Positions 1-7,031 of a DNA stretch of 7,131 nt are shown one piece after another. Numbering within the stretch: the stretch's first letter is position 1; each line of letters starts with the position of its first letter. Location of the stretch: NCBI GenBank assembly GCA_003225515.1, contig QIAK01000122.1:1997-9127 (forward strand), in the 5' to 3' direction. The notes beneath the pieces were generated by a model. The model did not search any database. It was not told where the DNA came from and saw only the letters and a program-made list of their open reading frames with translations. The translations under genes were made by a program, and so were the position numbers. The stretch is from Acidobacteriota bacterium (GTDB lineage: Bacteria > Acidobacteriota > Terriglobia > Terriglobales > Acidobacteriaceae).

Positions 1-3000
1 CCCTCGGCGTCGCCGAACTTGGCTTCCCGCGCAAAGCCGATCGCCGCCTCTGACTCGCGCCACACCGCATCGAGTGGATCGTTCCTCAGCAGAAGCCCAT
101 TGACCGTTTGGAACATACCGAAGCACGCGTATGCCGAGTCACCCATTTCAATCGCTGCGCGAGAGGTTGCCCGCGTGAAATCGATCGCGCTCGCGATCGG
201 CTGCGTCCAGAACGCGACCGTTCCCATTGAATTCTCGACCGTGGCCTGGTACGCGATGAAGCCGTGCTTATCGACTAGGTCGCATGCGAGCTTGGCGAAC
301 CGGTACCCCTCACCGTGACGGTGAAAGACTGGGCCGAGGAGGACCCCGAGAACGGAGCAGCCGTTCGCGGACGCGCCGCACATGCCGTGCTGTATGCTGA
401 CGTTCACTATGCGGCACGCGAGCAGGCAAAATGACTGAAAGTCGCTAAGTGCGGCAACGGGAACAAGGACCGCGTACACCCGCATGGCAGCCAGCAGTTC
501 CGGATCGCTCATCAGCGGCAGATCGATCAGGCTCTCGCTCGGGCGCCCAGCAAGGTGTGCCGGCTGTTCAATGCCGAACCGGCGCAGGCATGTGAGCGCA
601 CTGTCGACGGCTCTGGGAAATTCGCCCTTCAACACGTGCAACTGCATCTTCAAGCAGGAGGCGTCCGCGAACTCGACGTTCGAAGCCCCGTGCTGCAGCA
701 ACTCCCCAAGCAGTTGCTCGGCTTTTACGAAGTCACCGCTCAGCAACTCGCACTCCGCGCGCTCGAGCCACAGCCTGAACGTCAACTCGTGCTGGTCGCT
801 CCAGGCCTGCTGGTCCAACAGCGCCATGCCGGCTGCGAAATACGCGCTCGCCGACGCATAGGCCGCTGACGCCTTCGCCTTTCGGCCGGCACGCAAGTTG
901 ATCGTCGCCACCTGTACTTTCTCGTCCCGGTCGATCAGTCGTTCGGCGCCTCGATTCAGCTGGTTCGCGATATTGAATAGACGTTCGGCCGGGCAGTCCG
1001 AAGTCATGCTCGCCAGCAGCACACGGCCAATCCGAAGGTGCGCCTCTGTGCGCGCGCCTTCGGGGATGAGGATGTACGCCGCCTCCTGAATGCGGTCGTG
1101 GAGGAATGCGTAAGAGCTCTCCAGGCGGAGGATTAGCCCGGTGCGGGCGGCATCCAGGAATGACGTGTCGATCTCGTCTTCTGATTCGCCGAAAACCAGA
1201 CTGAGTGTGGCAATCTCGACCACGTTCCCAAGACAAGCGAGCCGCTGGAGTGCGTCTTGTGTCCTGTTCGACAATCGCTTAAGCTTCCCGACCATGAGAT
1301 CCACCACGTTGTCGGTGTAGCCTTTGGCGGCAATCCGAGCCAAATCCCAGATCCAGGCTGCGGCATCCCGGTCGAACCTGAGCAGCCCTTCCTCGGCCAG
1401 CGCCGTGAAGAACTGGATCGCAAAGAACGGATTGCCGCCGGTCTTTTCGTGCACCAACTTCACGAGAGGACTAGCGGAAACCCGTTCGCAGTGCAAGGCA
1501 TCGGCGACGAGAGCGCCGACATCGTCGCACTCGAGAGGCGCCAGTACAATTTCCTGGACCCGCGTTTCAGCTTTGTGGATCACCTCCAGCATCCGCAGAA
1601 GCGCGTGCGAGGCGCTGACTTCACTATCACGGTAAGCCCCGACTAGCATCAGGTACCGTACGTCCGGATCGGTAATGAGGTGCTCCAGGAGTTCAAGGGT
1701 TGCCGCGTCCAGCCACTGCAGATCGTCGAGAAACAACGCCAGCGGGTGCTCCTTCCGGGCGAATGCCCCGAGGAACCGGCGAAATACCAACCGAAAGCGG
1801 TTCTGCGCGTCTTGCGGAGGCAGGTCTGGAACCGCCGGCTGTTTCCCGATAATGAACTCCACCTGCGGGATGAGGTTGACGATTAGTTGGCCATTTGGAC
1901 CCAGAGCTTCCTGAAGAGACTGCCGCCAATGGTCCACCTCCGCTTCGCTTCTGACGAGGATCTGACGGACCAGGCTCTGGAAAGCCTGTGCCAGTGTCGC
2001 GTACGGGATATCGCGCTTGTACTGGTCGAACTTGCCGGACGCAAAGAGCCCGTGTTGCAAGACAAGCGCCTTGTGCAACTCGTTCACCACCGAGGATTTT
2101 CCGACGCCGGAAGAACCAGATACGAGGACGAGTTCGCGGGTGCCCTGAGTCGCGACCCGATCGAACGCTGCAAGCAGAGTCTCAACCTCGCGTTCCCGCC
2201 CATACAGCTTCTCAGGAATCAGCAATCTTTCTGATGAGTCGTGCGCGCTAAGCGGGAAGGGGTCGATGCGACCATGAGACTTCCATTGCTTCAGGCACTG
2301 CCGAAGATCGGCCTCCACCCCGAAAGCCGTCTGGTAGCGCTCCTCAGCGTTCTTGGCGAGGAGTTTCATGGTGATAACAGATAAAGGCTCGGGAACCGCG
2401 TGACGAACAGCAGGTGCTATCGGTTGGCGTGCGATGTGGCAGTGGACCCACTCTAAAGGATCGGCGGCTTGAAACGGCAGCGCCCCAGTGAGCATCTGGT
2501 ACAGGGTCACGCCCAACGAATACAGATCGCTGCGAGTATCAATTGAACGATTCATGCGGCCGGTCTGTTCCGGCGCCATGTAGGCGAGGGTGCCAGCAAT
2601 GATCTCCATCGGTACCGGCGACTGGCGCTCGTGCGGCAGTCGAGACGCAATCCCGAATCCGGTCAGCCACGCGTTGCCAGCGCCGTCGACGATTACGTTC
2701 GCAGGCTTAATGTCCTTATGAATAAGACCACGGCGATGGGCTTGGCCGAGTGCACTAGCCAAGCCGACAGCGATGTGCAAGACCCGGGTCAGATCGAGCG
2801 GTTCGCGTTCAATGACCAGATCCAGGGGCTCGCCTCCAGGATCTTTGAGCACAAGGATTGTTCGCCCCTCGTGACGAGTAAGTTCCAGAGGCTTGGCTGC
2901 CCACGCCGGATCGAGTTCGGCTGCGAGCGAGTATTCGTGCTCTAGCCGCCGAAGACTCTGAGTTGACGGATGTTCAGCGGTGAGTGTGATCGCCAGGATC

Positions 3001-3113
3001 GGCGATGGGTTGCCTTGCTGTTGGCCACGGTAAAGCGTGAAGTCCACGCTTTCTCGGAGGGGCACGAGCACGTACCCTGAAGGACCCGAGATGGAGGACG
3101 CCCTCGTCGCCAC
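1..3113 (-). CDS. Giant hybrid signalling protein: degenerate Ser/Thr kinase + AAA/STAND ATPase + helical repeats (N-terminal part, runs off left edge)
   Basis: This reading frame is open for 1,037 codons and has no stop before the window edge. It matches the family named 'trifunctional serine/threonine-protein kinase/ATP-binding protein/sensor histidine kinase', a cytoplasmic signalling family. Residues ~14-280 form a protein-kinase fold: IHKDIKPAN at 131-139 (catalytic-loop D134, N139), GFG at 152-154 where DFG is expected, MAPEQ at 179-183, and RSDLYSLGVTLYQMLTG at 194-210. ILAITL (39-44) holds Thr where the VAIK lysine should be, so catalysis is doubtful. A linker leads to the ATPase: YGRERE (304-309), Walker A GSSGVGKS (333-340, K339), Walker B LFLDD (460-464), GGNPFF (559-564) and HDRIQEAAY (672-680). 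From ~740 an alpha-helical, TPR-like region continues to the edge. The GAF/PAS and histidine-kinase modules usual for the family would lie outside. The frame has no ATG. I chose GTG at 3113 because it lies just downstream of a promoter-like sequence and the family-like N-terminus (ISGPSGYVL) begins at residue 8. TTG 3149 and GTG 3071 are alternatives. The family call is firm; the exact start is not. Confidence 0.9.
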   Translation of the reverse strand, partial: MATRASSISGPSGYVLVPLRESVDFTLYRGQQQGNPSPILAITLTAEHPSTQSLRRLEHEYSLAAELDPAWAAKPLELTRHEGRTILVLKDPGGEPLDLVIEREPLDLTRVLHIAVGLASALGQAHRRGLIHKDIKPANVIVDGAGNAWLTGFGIASRLPHERQSPVPMEIIAGTLAYMAPEQTGRMNRSIDTRSDLYSLGVTLYQMLTGALPFQAADPLEWVHCHIARQPIAPAVRHAVPEPLSVITMKLLAKNAEERYQTAFGVEADLRQCLKQWKSHGRIDPFPLSAHDSSERLLIPEKLYGREREVETLLAAFDRVATQGTRELVLVSGSSGVGKSSVVNELHKALVLQHGLFASGKFDQYKRDIPYATLAQAFQSLVRQILVRSEAEVDHWRQSLQEALGPNGQLIVNLIPQVEFIIGKQPAVPDLPPQDAQNRFRLVFRRFLGAFARKEHPLALFLDDLQWLDAATLELLEHLITDPDVRYLMLVGAYRDSEVSASHALLRMLEVIHKAETRVQEIVLAPLECDDVGALVADALHCERVSASPLVKLVHEKTGGNPFFAIQFFTALAEEGLLRFDRDAAAWIWDLARIAAKGYTDNVVDLMVGKLKRLSNRTQDALQRLACLGNVVEIATLSLVFGESEDEIDTSFLDAARTGLILRLESSYAFLHDRIQEAAYILIPEGARTEAHLRIGRVLLASMTSDCPAERLFNIANQLNRGAERLIDRDEKVQVATINLRAGRKAKASAAYASASAYFAAGMALLDQQAWSDQHELTFRLWLERAECELLSGDFVKAEQLLGELLQHGASNVEFADASCLKMQLHVLKGEFPRAVDSALTCLRRFGIEQPAHLAGRPSESLIDLPLMSDPELLAAMRVYAVLVPVAALSDFQSFCLLACRIVNVSIQHGMCGASANGCSVLGVLLGPVFHRHGEGYRFAKLACDLVDKHGFIAYQATVENSMGTVAFWTQPIASAIDFTRATSRAAIEMGDSAYACFGMFQTVNGLLLRNDPLDAVWRESEAAIGFAREAKFGDAE

Positions 3114-3136
3114 GGCTGCACGACCCCAGGATGCCC

Positions 3137-3165
3137 ATTTTGACGACAAGCTGAAAGAACGTCAA
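3137..3165 (-). promoter_or_regulatory. Candidate sigma70-like promoter of the kinase gene
   Basis: On the minus strand, TTGACG (3165-3160, five of six matches to TTGACA) is followed after exactly 17 nt by CAAAAT (3142-3137, four of six matches to TATAAT). Transcription would start near 3130, leaving a leader of about 17 nt before the GTG at 3113. The TTG at 3149 would then lie outside the transcript, which is one reason to prefer the GTG. A GGGG run about 11 nt upstream of the GTG is only a weak ribosome-binding site. The promoter lies in the 77-nt gap after the receptor stop codon. I see no intrinsic terminator in that gap, so read-through from the receptor gene is also possible. Confidence 0.45.
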
Positions 3166-3190
3166 CCCCAGGGAGATTTGACACTGCACG

Positions 3191-4828
3191 CTAGAATTCC
3201 AATTTTAGCGCATATTGCATAATCCGGGGATTCACCGTGAGCGCGCTGATCACGCCGAAGGTGCTGGGGGTCGAAACATCATTGGATGGATTTGCAAAAT
3301 TTGGCCTGTTCAGCATATTGAAGATCTCCCAGCGAAAGATCAGCTTTACGCGGTCTCTGACGGGTGTAACTTTAATTAAAGCGATGTCGAAGTCTTGTTG
3401 ATCCGGCCCTCGCAGGATATTCCTTCCCAGATTGCCGAATATCGTCCCGCCACCTGACACGGGATATTTGCCGTCAATGAGGCCGCCGTCTGGTACAAAC
3501 GGCGCATGAACAAAAACGCTTGTGTTGAAGAATTCGTTCACACGGCTGCTGACGCTGCCGCTCCGGCCGGCATCGGCAAGCGTCGCACCGGGAGTCAAGC
3601 TTGCCGTGGTGTATATCGTTGCGGGACCAAACAGCGTACCGGCTGCGCTGTCCATGATGCTGAAAGGGAGTCCGGACTGGAGAGTGGCGATACCCGAGAT
3701 GCTCCAGCCATCGCCGAGTTTTCGAATGGTTGCGCTTGTCGCGTGTTCGGGACCGGGCACGTTCCACGTACCGTTGATAACCAATCGGTGAGTTCGATCA
3801 AAGTCAGACACACCGCGCTGAGCAGCGACTTTGTTTTGATCGTTGTAAACCACTAGCCCAGTGATCGGTAATCCGAATGAGCCACCGATAGCAGCACCGA
3901 GACTATCCCCCGCATCGTCAATCGATTTAGAAAACGTGTAGGCTGCAAGGAATTGAAAACCATGACTCATGTCTTTCTTCAGCGTGGCCTGTAGTGAGTT
4001 GAAGATTGAATTCCCACTGCTTTCGAAACGGAAGAGCAACGGAGACAACCCGACAAAAGGAACCCGCTCGGCTGCGTTGGCCACGGAGTTGGTTGTGAGT
4101 CCGTTTATAGGGTGGGAAGGACTGTCGAGGACAGGCTGATTGTTGCTCCGACCCACGGCTAGGCGAGTTCCCCTCGCGCCGGCATACGCGATTGAGAAAA
4201 CGTAGCTCTTGTGTTGATACTGCAGGTCGAAGTCATATTGCTGGACGGTAGACTCCTGAAAATCAGGATCGGTAATGATGGGGGACCGGAGGAACCTGTT
4301 ACCCGTAAACGGCGGACCCGGTAGCATGTTGCCCACGAAATTTGGGAATGAGGAATTCGGCGGCAACTTTGGAAAGGGATACTCCAGGCTAGCGGTCGCG
4401 TTAGCGGCTCCGTTTAGCGAAGCATTCAACCCGAACGGCGGGTTAAGAGCTAGCAAGTAGCCATTCCCCGCAAAGCTGGTGCGATTCGCGTAGATGCCAT
4501 ATCCTCCTCGAACAACCAGGTCCCACGGCGAATGTGGCTGCCACGCGAAGCCGACGCGGGGTTCTGCGTGCGTCTGGACGGGGTGATTCACCAGAGTTGA
4601 ATTCTCACGTGGAAACCCCGTTGGGGCATAACCGTGAAAGTTATCGGGCAGGACGAATCCCGATGAGATTGGATCCCCGAACCCACCTGTTGGGGGTGCA
4701 ACGTAGAACTGCGGGAAGAAATTCGCTACACGACCGTCGACTTCGCTTGGTTGGCCATCGATCTCGACTCGAACCCCGAGATTCATGGTGAGTGTTGAAA
4801 CCGGCAGCGGTTGCACGTTGCCCCACAT
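3191..4828 (-). CDS. TonB-dependent receptor, C-terminal beta-barrel part (out of frame with the N-terminal part)
   Basis: This frame encodes the second half of the same receptor barrel. The first family-like block is LTMNLGVRVEIDGQPSE, the strand-turn where most of these receptors resume after the QDD-type motif. It continues through EPRVGFAWQP, SIAYAGARGTRLA, FLAAYTFSKSIDDAGDSLG, VSDFDRTHRLVINGTW, GWSISGIATLQSGLPFS and IFRWEIFNMLNRPNFANP, and ends QYALKLEF. An aromatic C-terminus is the usual signal for outer-membrane barrel insertion. The nominal ATG at 4828 is just the first Met in an open frame reaching back to a stop near 4941. It has no convincing ribosome-binding site, no signal peptide and no plug, so it is unlikely to be a gene in its own right. 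It overlaps the N-terminal frame by 188 nt only because the frames diverge there. Confidence 0.8.
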   Translation of the reverse strand: MWGNVQPLPVSTLTMNLGVRVEIDGQPSEVDGRVANFFPQFYVAPPTGGFGDPISSGFVLPDNFHGYAPTGFPRENSTLVNHPVQTHAEPRVGFAWQPHSPWDLVVRGGYGIYANRTSFAGNGYLLALNPPFGLNASLNGAANATASLEYPFPKLPPNSSFPNFVGNMLPGPPFTGNRFLRSPIITDPDFQESTVQQYDFDLQYQHKSYVFSIAYAGARGTRLAVGRSNNQPVLDSPSHPINGLTTNSVANAAERVPFVGLSPLLFRFESSGNSIFNSLQATLKKDMSHGFQFLAAYTFSKSIDDAGDSLGAAIGGSFGLPITGLVVYNDQNKVAAQRGVSDFDRTHRLVINGTWNVPGPEHATSATIRKLGDGWSISGIATLQSGLPFSIMDSAAGTLFGPATIYTTASLTPGATLADAGRSGSVSSRVNEFFNTSVFVHAPFVPDGGLIDGKYPVSGGGTIFGNLGRNILRGPDQQDFDIALIKVTPVRDRVKLIFRWEIFNMLNRPNFANPSNDVSTPSTFGVISALTVNPRIMQYALKLEF

Positions 4829-6686
4829 GGGGAATTCCAGCAGCCACGCCTGAGAAGAAAATGTTTGAAAACAATGCGCCGTTCCCTCCTGCGCCAGCAG
4901 GCCCGGCGGGCAACCCGAGCAGAAAGTCAGGGAACGACACGATTACCATGAGACCGTGCGTGTTATCACTGAGGTGGTTGAACTGATTTCGGAAGACTTC
5001 AGTGCCCAAGCGAAAATTGTGCTTGCCCCGCGACAGGAATATGACGTCGGACGTATAAAAGTTGTTACCGGCTGTTTTGCCTCGGTCTTGTGCCGAGTTG
5101 CCTAAGTCAAAGGCTCCAAGAACCTCAATCTGTGGAATGATCCCTTCTTGAGGGTCGTTGAAGCGGTTTATCCCTACATCCTGATCGGTGAGCGTCCCTC
5201 CAGCAACACTTTGCCCCGCAAGACGAGAGAAGCCGAAGCGGAATTGGTTGATCGCTCGCGGCGAGAAAACGTGAGTCTCGGCGATTGCCAGATTCCGGTT
5301 CTGAAAGGCGCGGAGCGCCGGGAAGCCAGGCACAGTGGCGCCGAAGAAAGGAAGGTCTTGATTGGAGTTGGAAAAGAAGAACTTCACCGACAGCTCATCC
5401 GCCGGGCGCAGGTTGACGTCGAGATTTGTATTGAACTGGTCTTCGTTATAGTGCCCCGGCAGAACTGCGGTGTAGTTCACACCGCTACCCGAAGCCTGCG
5501 GACTTGGGATGACAAATGTTCCATCTGGGTTCTTCGCGTTCAAAAGATTGAGCGCTACCGGGTTAATATTCGAGCCATCCGAGGCTACGGCCACACCTCC
5601 GAATGCCCCGGTTTCGCCTCCGAATGCAGCTCCAAGCGAGGCTGGTGTGCGAGCCTGCGGTATCGGAGGAAGGCTCAAAGAGCGAACACTGCTGCTTAAG
5701 GATGCCGCATTCACATCCCGTGTGGCCTGATAGGAAACGAAGAAAAAGGCGCGCTTCTTTGACCAGGGCAGCGGTCCACCCAAAGTGCCACCGGGTTCGG
5801 AACGCCGAAATTTTCCCCTTGGCACGCCGGTTGCATTCGCAAAGAAATTATTCGCGTCTAGTGCCTCGTTGCGGCCGAAATAATAGGCATTCCCATGAAA
5901 ATCGGCCGTTCCTGACCTTGTTTCTACGTTTACATTTGCGCCCGCTCCACGTCCATACTGCGCGTCGTAGAGCGAAGTCTGGACCTTGAACTCCTGAATA
6001 GTGTCCGGAGCGGGGATCGCGATCCCAGCTCCCCCGAAAGGAGTGACCTCGGTGATATTGGAGCTATAACTGTTCGCATCCACGCCGTTGAGCATGAAAT
6101 TATTGTCGCCGCTACGCGAACCATTGGCGCGGATCTCCTGGCTTCCGGCCCCCAGTTGAGTTGCGTCCACGACATTCGTGTTTGTTCCGGCGGTTAGGCC
6201 GAGAATTTCGGTAAAATTGCGATCGACGAGCGGCAGGTCGACGATGGTTTGCTGATCGATGACTCGTCCGAGAGTAGCGTTCTCCGTTTGAAGGAGCGGG
6301 AGCTTGGCGCTTACCTCGATTTGTTCCTTTGCGCCCTTGATTGTCAGCTGAATCTTCAGCCGGCTCACCTCGGTGATTCGAACCTGAACGCCTTGCAAGA
6401 CGAGTGGCTCAAATCGGGGCGCGCGAACCGTTAGGTCATAGTTGCCAGGACTGAGGAACGGGACCGAGAAATTTCCCTCGGCATCCGTAATGAGATCGCG
6501 CTCCTCCTGTGTGGCCTGACTTTTGACGACCAATGCCGCACCTGCGACCAGCGCTCCGGTGGGGTCGCTCACGGTTCCAGCGATTGCGCCGGTATTGGCC
6601 GTTTGGCCATACATCGGCAGAGCGCAGACAGCAAGCGCGAAAATTCTAAGCAAACTGCGTCTGCTGGCAACCGCAATCTTCCCCAT
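4641..6686 (-). CDS. TonB-dependent receptor, N-terminal part (signal peptide, carboxypeptidase-regulatory-like domain, plug, start of barrel)
   Basis: This is the front half of an outer-membrane, TonB-energised transporter; the substrate cannot be told from the sequence. Residues 1-28 look like a signal peptide: basic SRR near the N-terminus, hydrophobic IFALAVCALP, then MYGQ. Residues ~33-115 form a carboxypeptidase-regulatory-like beta-sandwich (GAIAGTVSDPTGALVAG ... DAEGNFSVPFLSPGNYDLTV). The plug follows, with VDLPLVDRNF near 148, NNFMLNGVDAN, IQEFKV (230-235), DAQYGRGAGANVNVETRSGT and FHGNAYYFGRN. Barrel strands then run to about residue 610. After SNIF the frame probably no longer follows the family, and the last ~70 residues, rich in Arg and Ser, are out-of-frame sequence ending at a stop at 4641. 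The ATG at 6686 was chosen over an upstream in-frame ATG at 6734 because AAGGA lies 6 nt before it and the signal peptide begins right after it. Confidence 0.8.
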   Translation of the reverse strand: MGKIAVASRRSLLRIFALAVCALPMYGQTANTGAIAGTVSDPTGALVAGAALVVKSQATQEERDLITDAEGNFSVPFLSPGNYDLTVRAPRFEPLVLQGVQVRITEVSRLKIQLTIKGAKEQIEVSAKLPLLQTENATLGRVIDQQTIVDLPLVDRNFTEILGLTAGTNTNVVDATQLGAGSQEIRANGSRSGDNNFMLNGVDANSYSSNITEVTPFGGAGIAIPAPDTIQEFKVQTSLYDAQYGRGAGANVNVETRSGTADFHGNAYYFGRNEALDANNFFANATGVPRGKFRRSEPGGTLGGPLPWSKKRAFFFVSYQATRDVNAASLSSSVRSLSLPPIPQARTPASLGAAFGGETGAFGGVAVASDGSNINPVALNLLNAKNPDGTFVIPSPQASGSGVNYTAVLPGHYNEDQFNTNLDVNLRPADELSVKFFFSNSNQDLPFFGATVPGFPALRAFQNRNLAIAETHVFSPRAINQFRFGFSRLAGQSVAGGTLTDQDVGINRFNDPQEGIIPQIEVLGAFDLGNSAQDRGKTAGNNFYTSDVIFLSRGKHNFRLGTEVFRNQFNHLSDNTHGLMVIVSFPDFLLGLPAGPAGAGGNGALFSNIFFSGVAAGIPHVGQRATAAGFNTHHESRGSSRDRWPTKRSRRSCSEFLPAVLRCTPNRWVRGSNLIGIRPAR
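4793..4856 (-). other. Lesion joining the two receptor frames (frameshift zone, probable small deletion)
   Basis: Only 64 nt lie between the last clearly family-like codons of the upstream frame (SNIF) and LTMNLG in the downstream frame. From memory of related receptors I expect about 30 codons here, including a conserved stretch like 'Y-x-QDD-x-K'. No such motif is visible in any of the three frames. Losing about 29 nt would explain both the short spacing and the frame change. The zone has short T and C runs but no long homopolymer that would suggest a simple base-calling slip. Confidence 0.5.
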
Positions 6687-6692
6687 GGCGAA

Positions 6693-6697
6693 TCCTT
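6693..6697 (-). promoter_or_regulatory. Ribosome-binding site that decides the receptor start
   Basis: AAGGA on the minus strand, with a 6-nt spacer (TTCGCC) before the ATG at 6686, is a near-ideal Shine-Dalgarno site. The longer alternative start at 6734 has none, so the first 16 codons of that longer frame are probably leader sequence. Confidence 0.7.
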
Positions 6698-6734
6698 GAA
6701 GATCACTTAAGGGCAAGCCCAGACCTGAGCGCAT

Positions 6735-6762
6735 ATTTTACAGCGGGCATGACTTTAATGAA
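6735..6762 (-). promoter_or_regulatory. Weak candidate promoter of the receptor gene
   Basis: On the minus strand TAAAAT (6740-6735) resembles a -10 box with five of six matches. TTCATT, 16 nt upstream (6762-6757), is a poor -35. Transcription would start near 6728, giving a leader of about 40 nt before the ATG at 6686 and placing the alternative ATG at 6734 outside the message. The -10 sits in a locally AT-rich patch, which is mild support. The poor -35 suggests an activator or another sigma factor, if the promoter is real. Confidence 0.3.
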
Positions 6763-6843
6763 GAGGATTGTCATGAACTGGCGCAATAAACTCGCGTACC
6801 AACTCTGAGAACGAAGAGGCGTTCGCTAGTTGTGCCGGAGATA

Positions 6844-6899
6844 CTTGTTGGCTCAGGAATTGAGCTCGGACCAAACGACGAGCCGCATTGCCCAACAAG
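6844..6899 (-). repeat. Nested inverted repeat (possible RNA structure)
   Basis: CTTGTTGG (6844-6851) pairs exactly with CCAACAAG (6892-6899), and inside it GCTCG (6864-6868) pairs with CGAGC (6879-6883). An alternative inner hairpin is GCTCA-GGAAT-TGAGC (6851-6865). On the minus strand the element begins 5 nt after the stop of the doubtful 66-codon frame. No T-run follows, so a classical intrinsic terminator is unlikely. Short paired arms of this size can arise by chance. Confidence 0.3.
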
Positions 6900-7014
6900 G
6901 TTTCCTAGAGGCGCTGCTGCCGGTGAGTCCGATTCAACTGTGATTCTGATCCCCAGGCATCAATCCCGCTTTTCAGTGCTGCATCTCTGAAATTCCGAGC
7001 GCTACGATCCAACC

Positions 7015-7031
7015 ACTGATTCTGAATCAGT
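7015..7031. repeat. 17-nt palindrome ACTGATTC-T-GAATCAGT
   Basis: Two perfect 8-nt arms flank a single central base. This shape suits a homodimeric DNA-binding regulator. It lies about 330 nt upstream of the receptor ATG, which is far for a simple repressor site. No second copy was noticed in the window. The role is unknown. Confidence 0.35.

Larger units (their letters stand above)
3191..6686 (-). pseudogene. TonB-dependent receptor gene interrupted by a frameshift (whole locus)
   Basis: Two overlapping reading frames together encode one outer-membrane receptor of roughly 1,165 residues, a normal length for this class. The upstream frame gives the signal peptide, carboxypeptidase-regulatory-like domain, plug and first half of the barrel. 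The downstream frame gives the rest of the barrel and the C-terminal Phe. Codons of the first part begin at positions congruent to 2 modulo 3 and those of the second to 1 modulo 3, so the break is a true frame change with no stop-codon readthrough involved. It lies between SNIF (ending at 4857) and LTMNLG (starting at 4792). As sequenced, no full-length receptor can be made. An assembly error is the main alternative. Confidence 0.7.

Noticed and set aside
182..199. Palindrome CGATCGCG-CT-CGCGATCG
   Set aside because: It lies within coding sequence for I-A-S-A-I-D of the kinase gene. CG-rich codons for these residues readily give such a palindrome by chance.
733..1236. A 167-codon minus-strand frame
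   Set aside because: It lies wholly inside the kinase/ATPase gene in another frame. It is very rich in Arg, Gly and Pro, typical of an out-of-frame shadow in GC-rich DNA, while the main frame matches a known family throughout.
2942..3189. Two overlapping frames of 71 and 80 codons with ATG starts at the front of the kinase gene
   Set aside because: Both overlap the third frame, which carries the kinase N-terminus (GYVLVPLRES, then TLYRGQQQGNPSP), and neither resembles a protein I know.
4641..4828. The two overlapping receptor frames as programmed frameshifting or two translationally coupled subunits
   Set aside because: No slippery heptamer with a downstream structure is evident. The second frame has no signal peptide or ribosome-binding site, and a split at this point of a barrel is not known to me. 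A mutation explains it more simply.
5148..5699. A 183-codon plus-strand frame, opposite the receptor gene
   Set aside because: The opposite strand encodes clear barrel and plug sequence. This frame shows no recognisable motif and is a shadow.
6687..6734. A longer receptor start at ATG 6734
   Set aside because: It has no ribosome-binding site, would put 16 extra residues before a good signal peptide, and lies at or before the predicted transcript start. The ATG at 6686 has AAGGA at ideal spacing.
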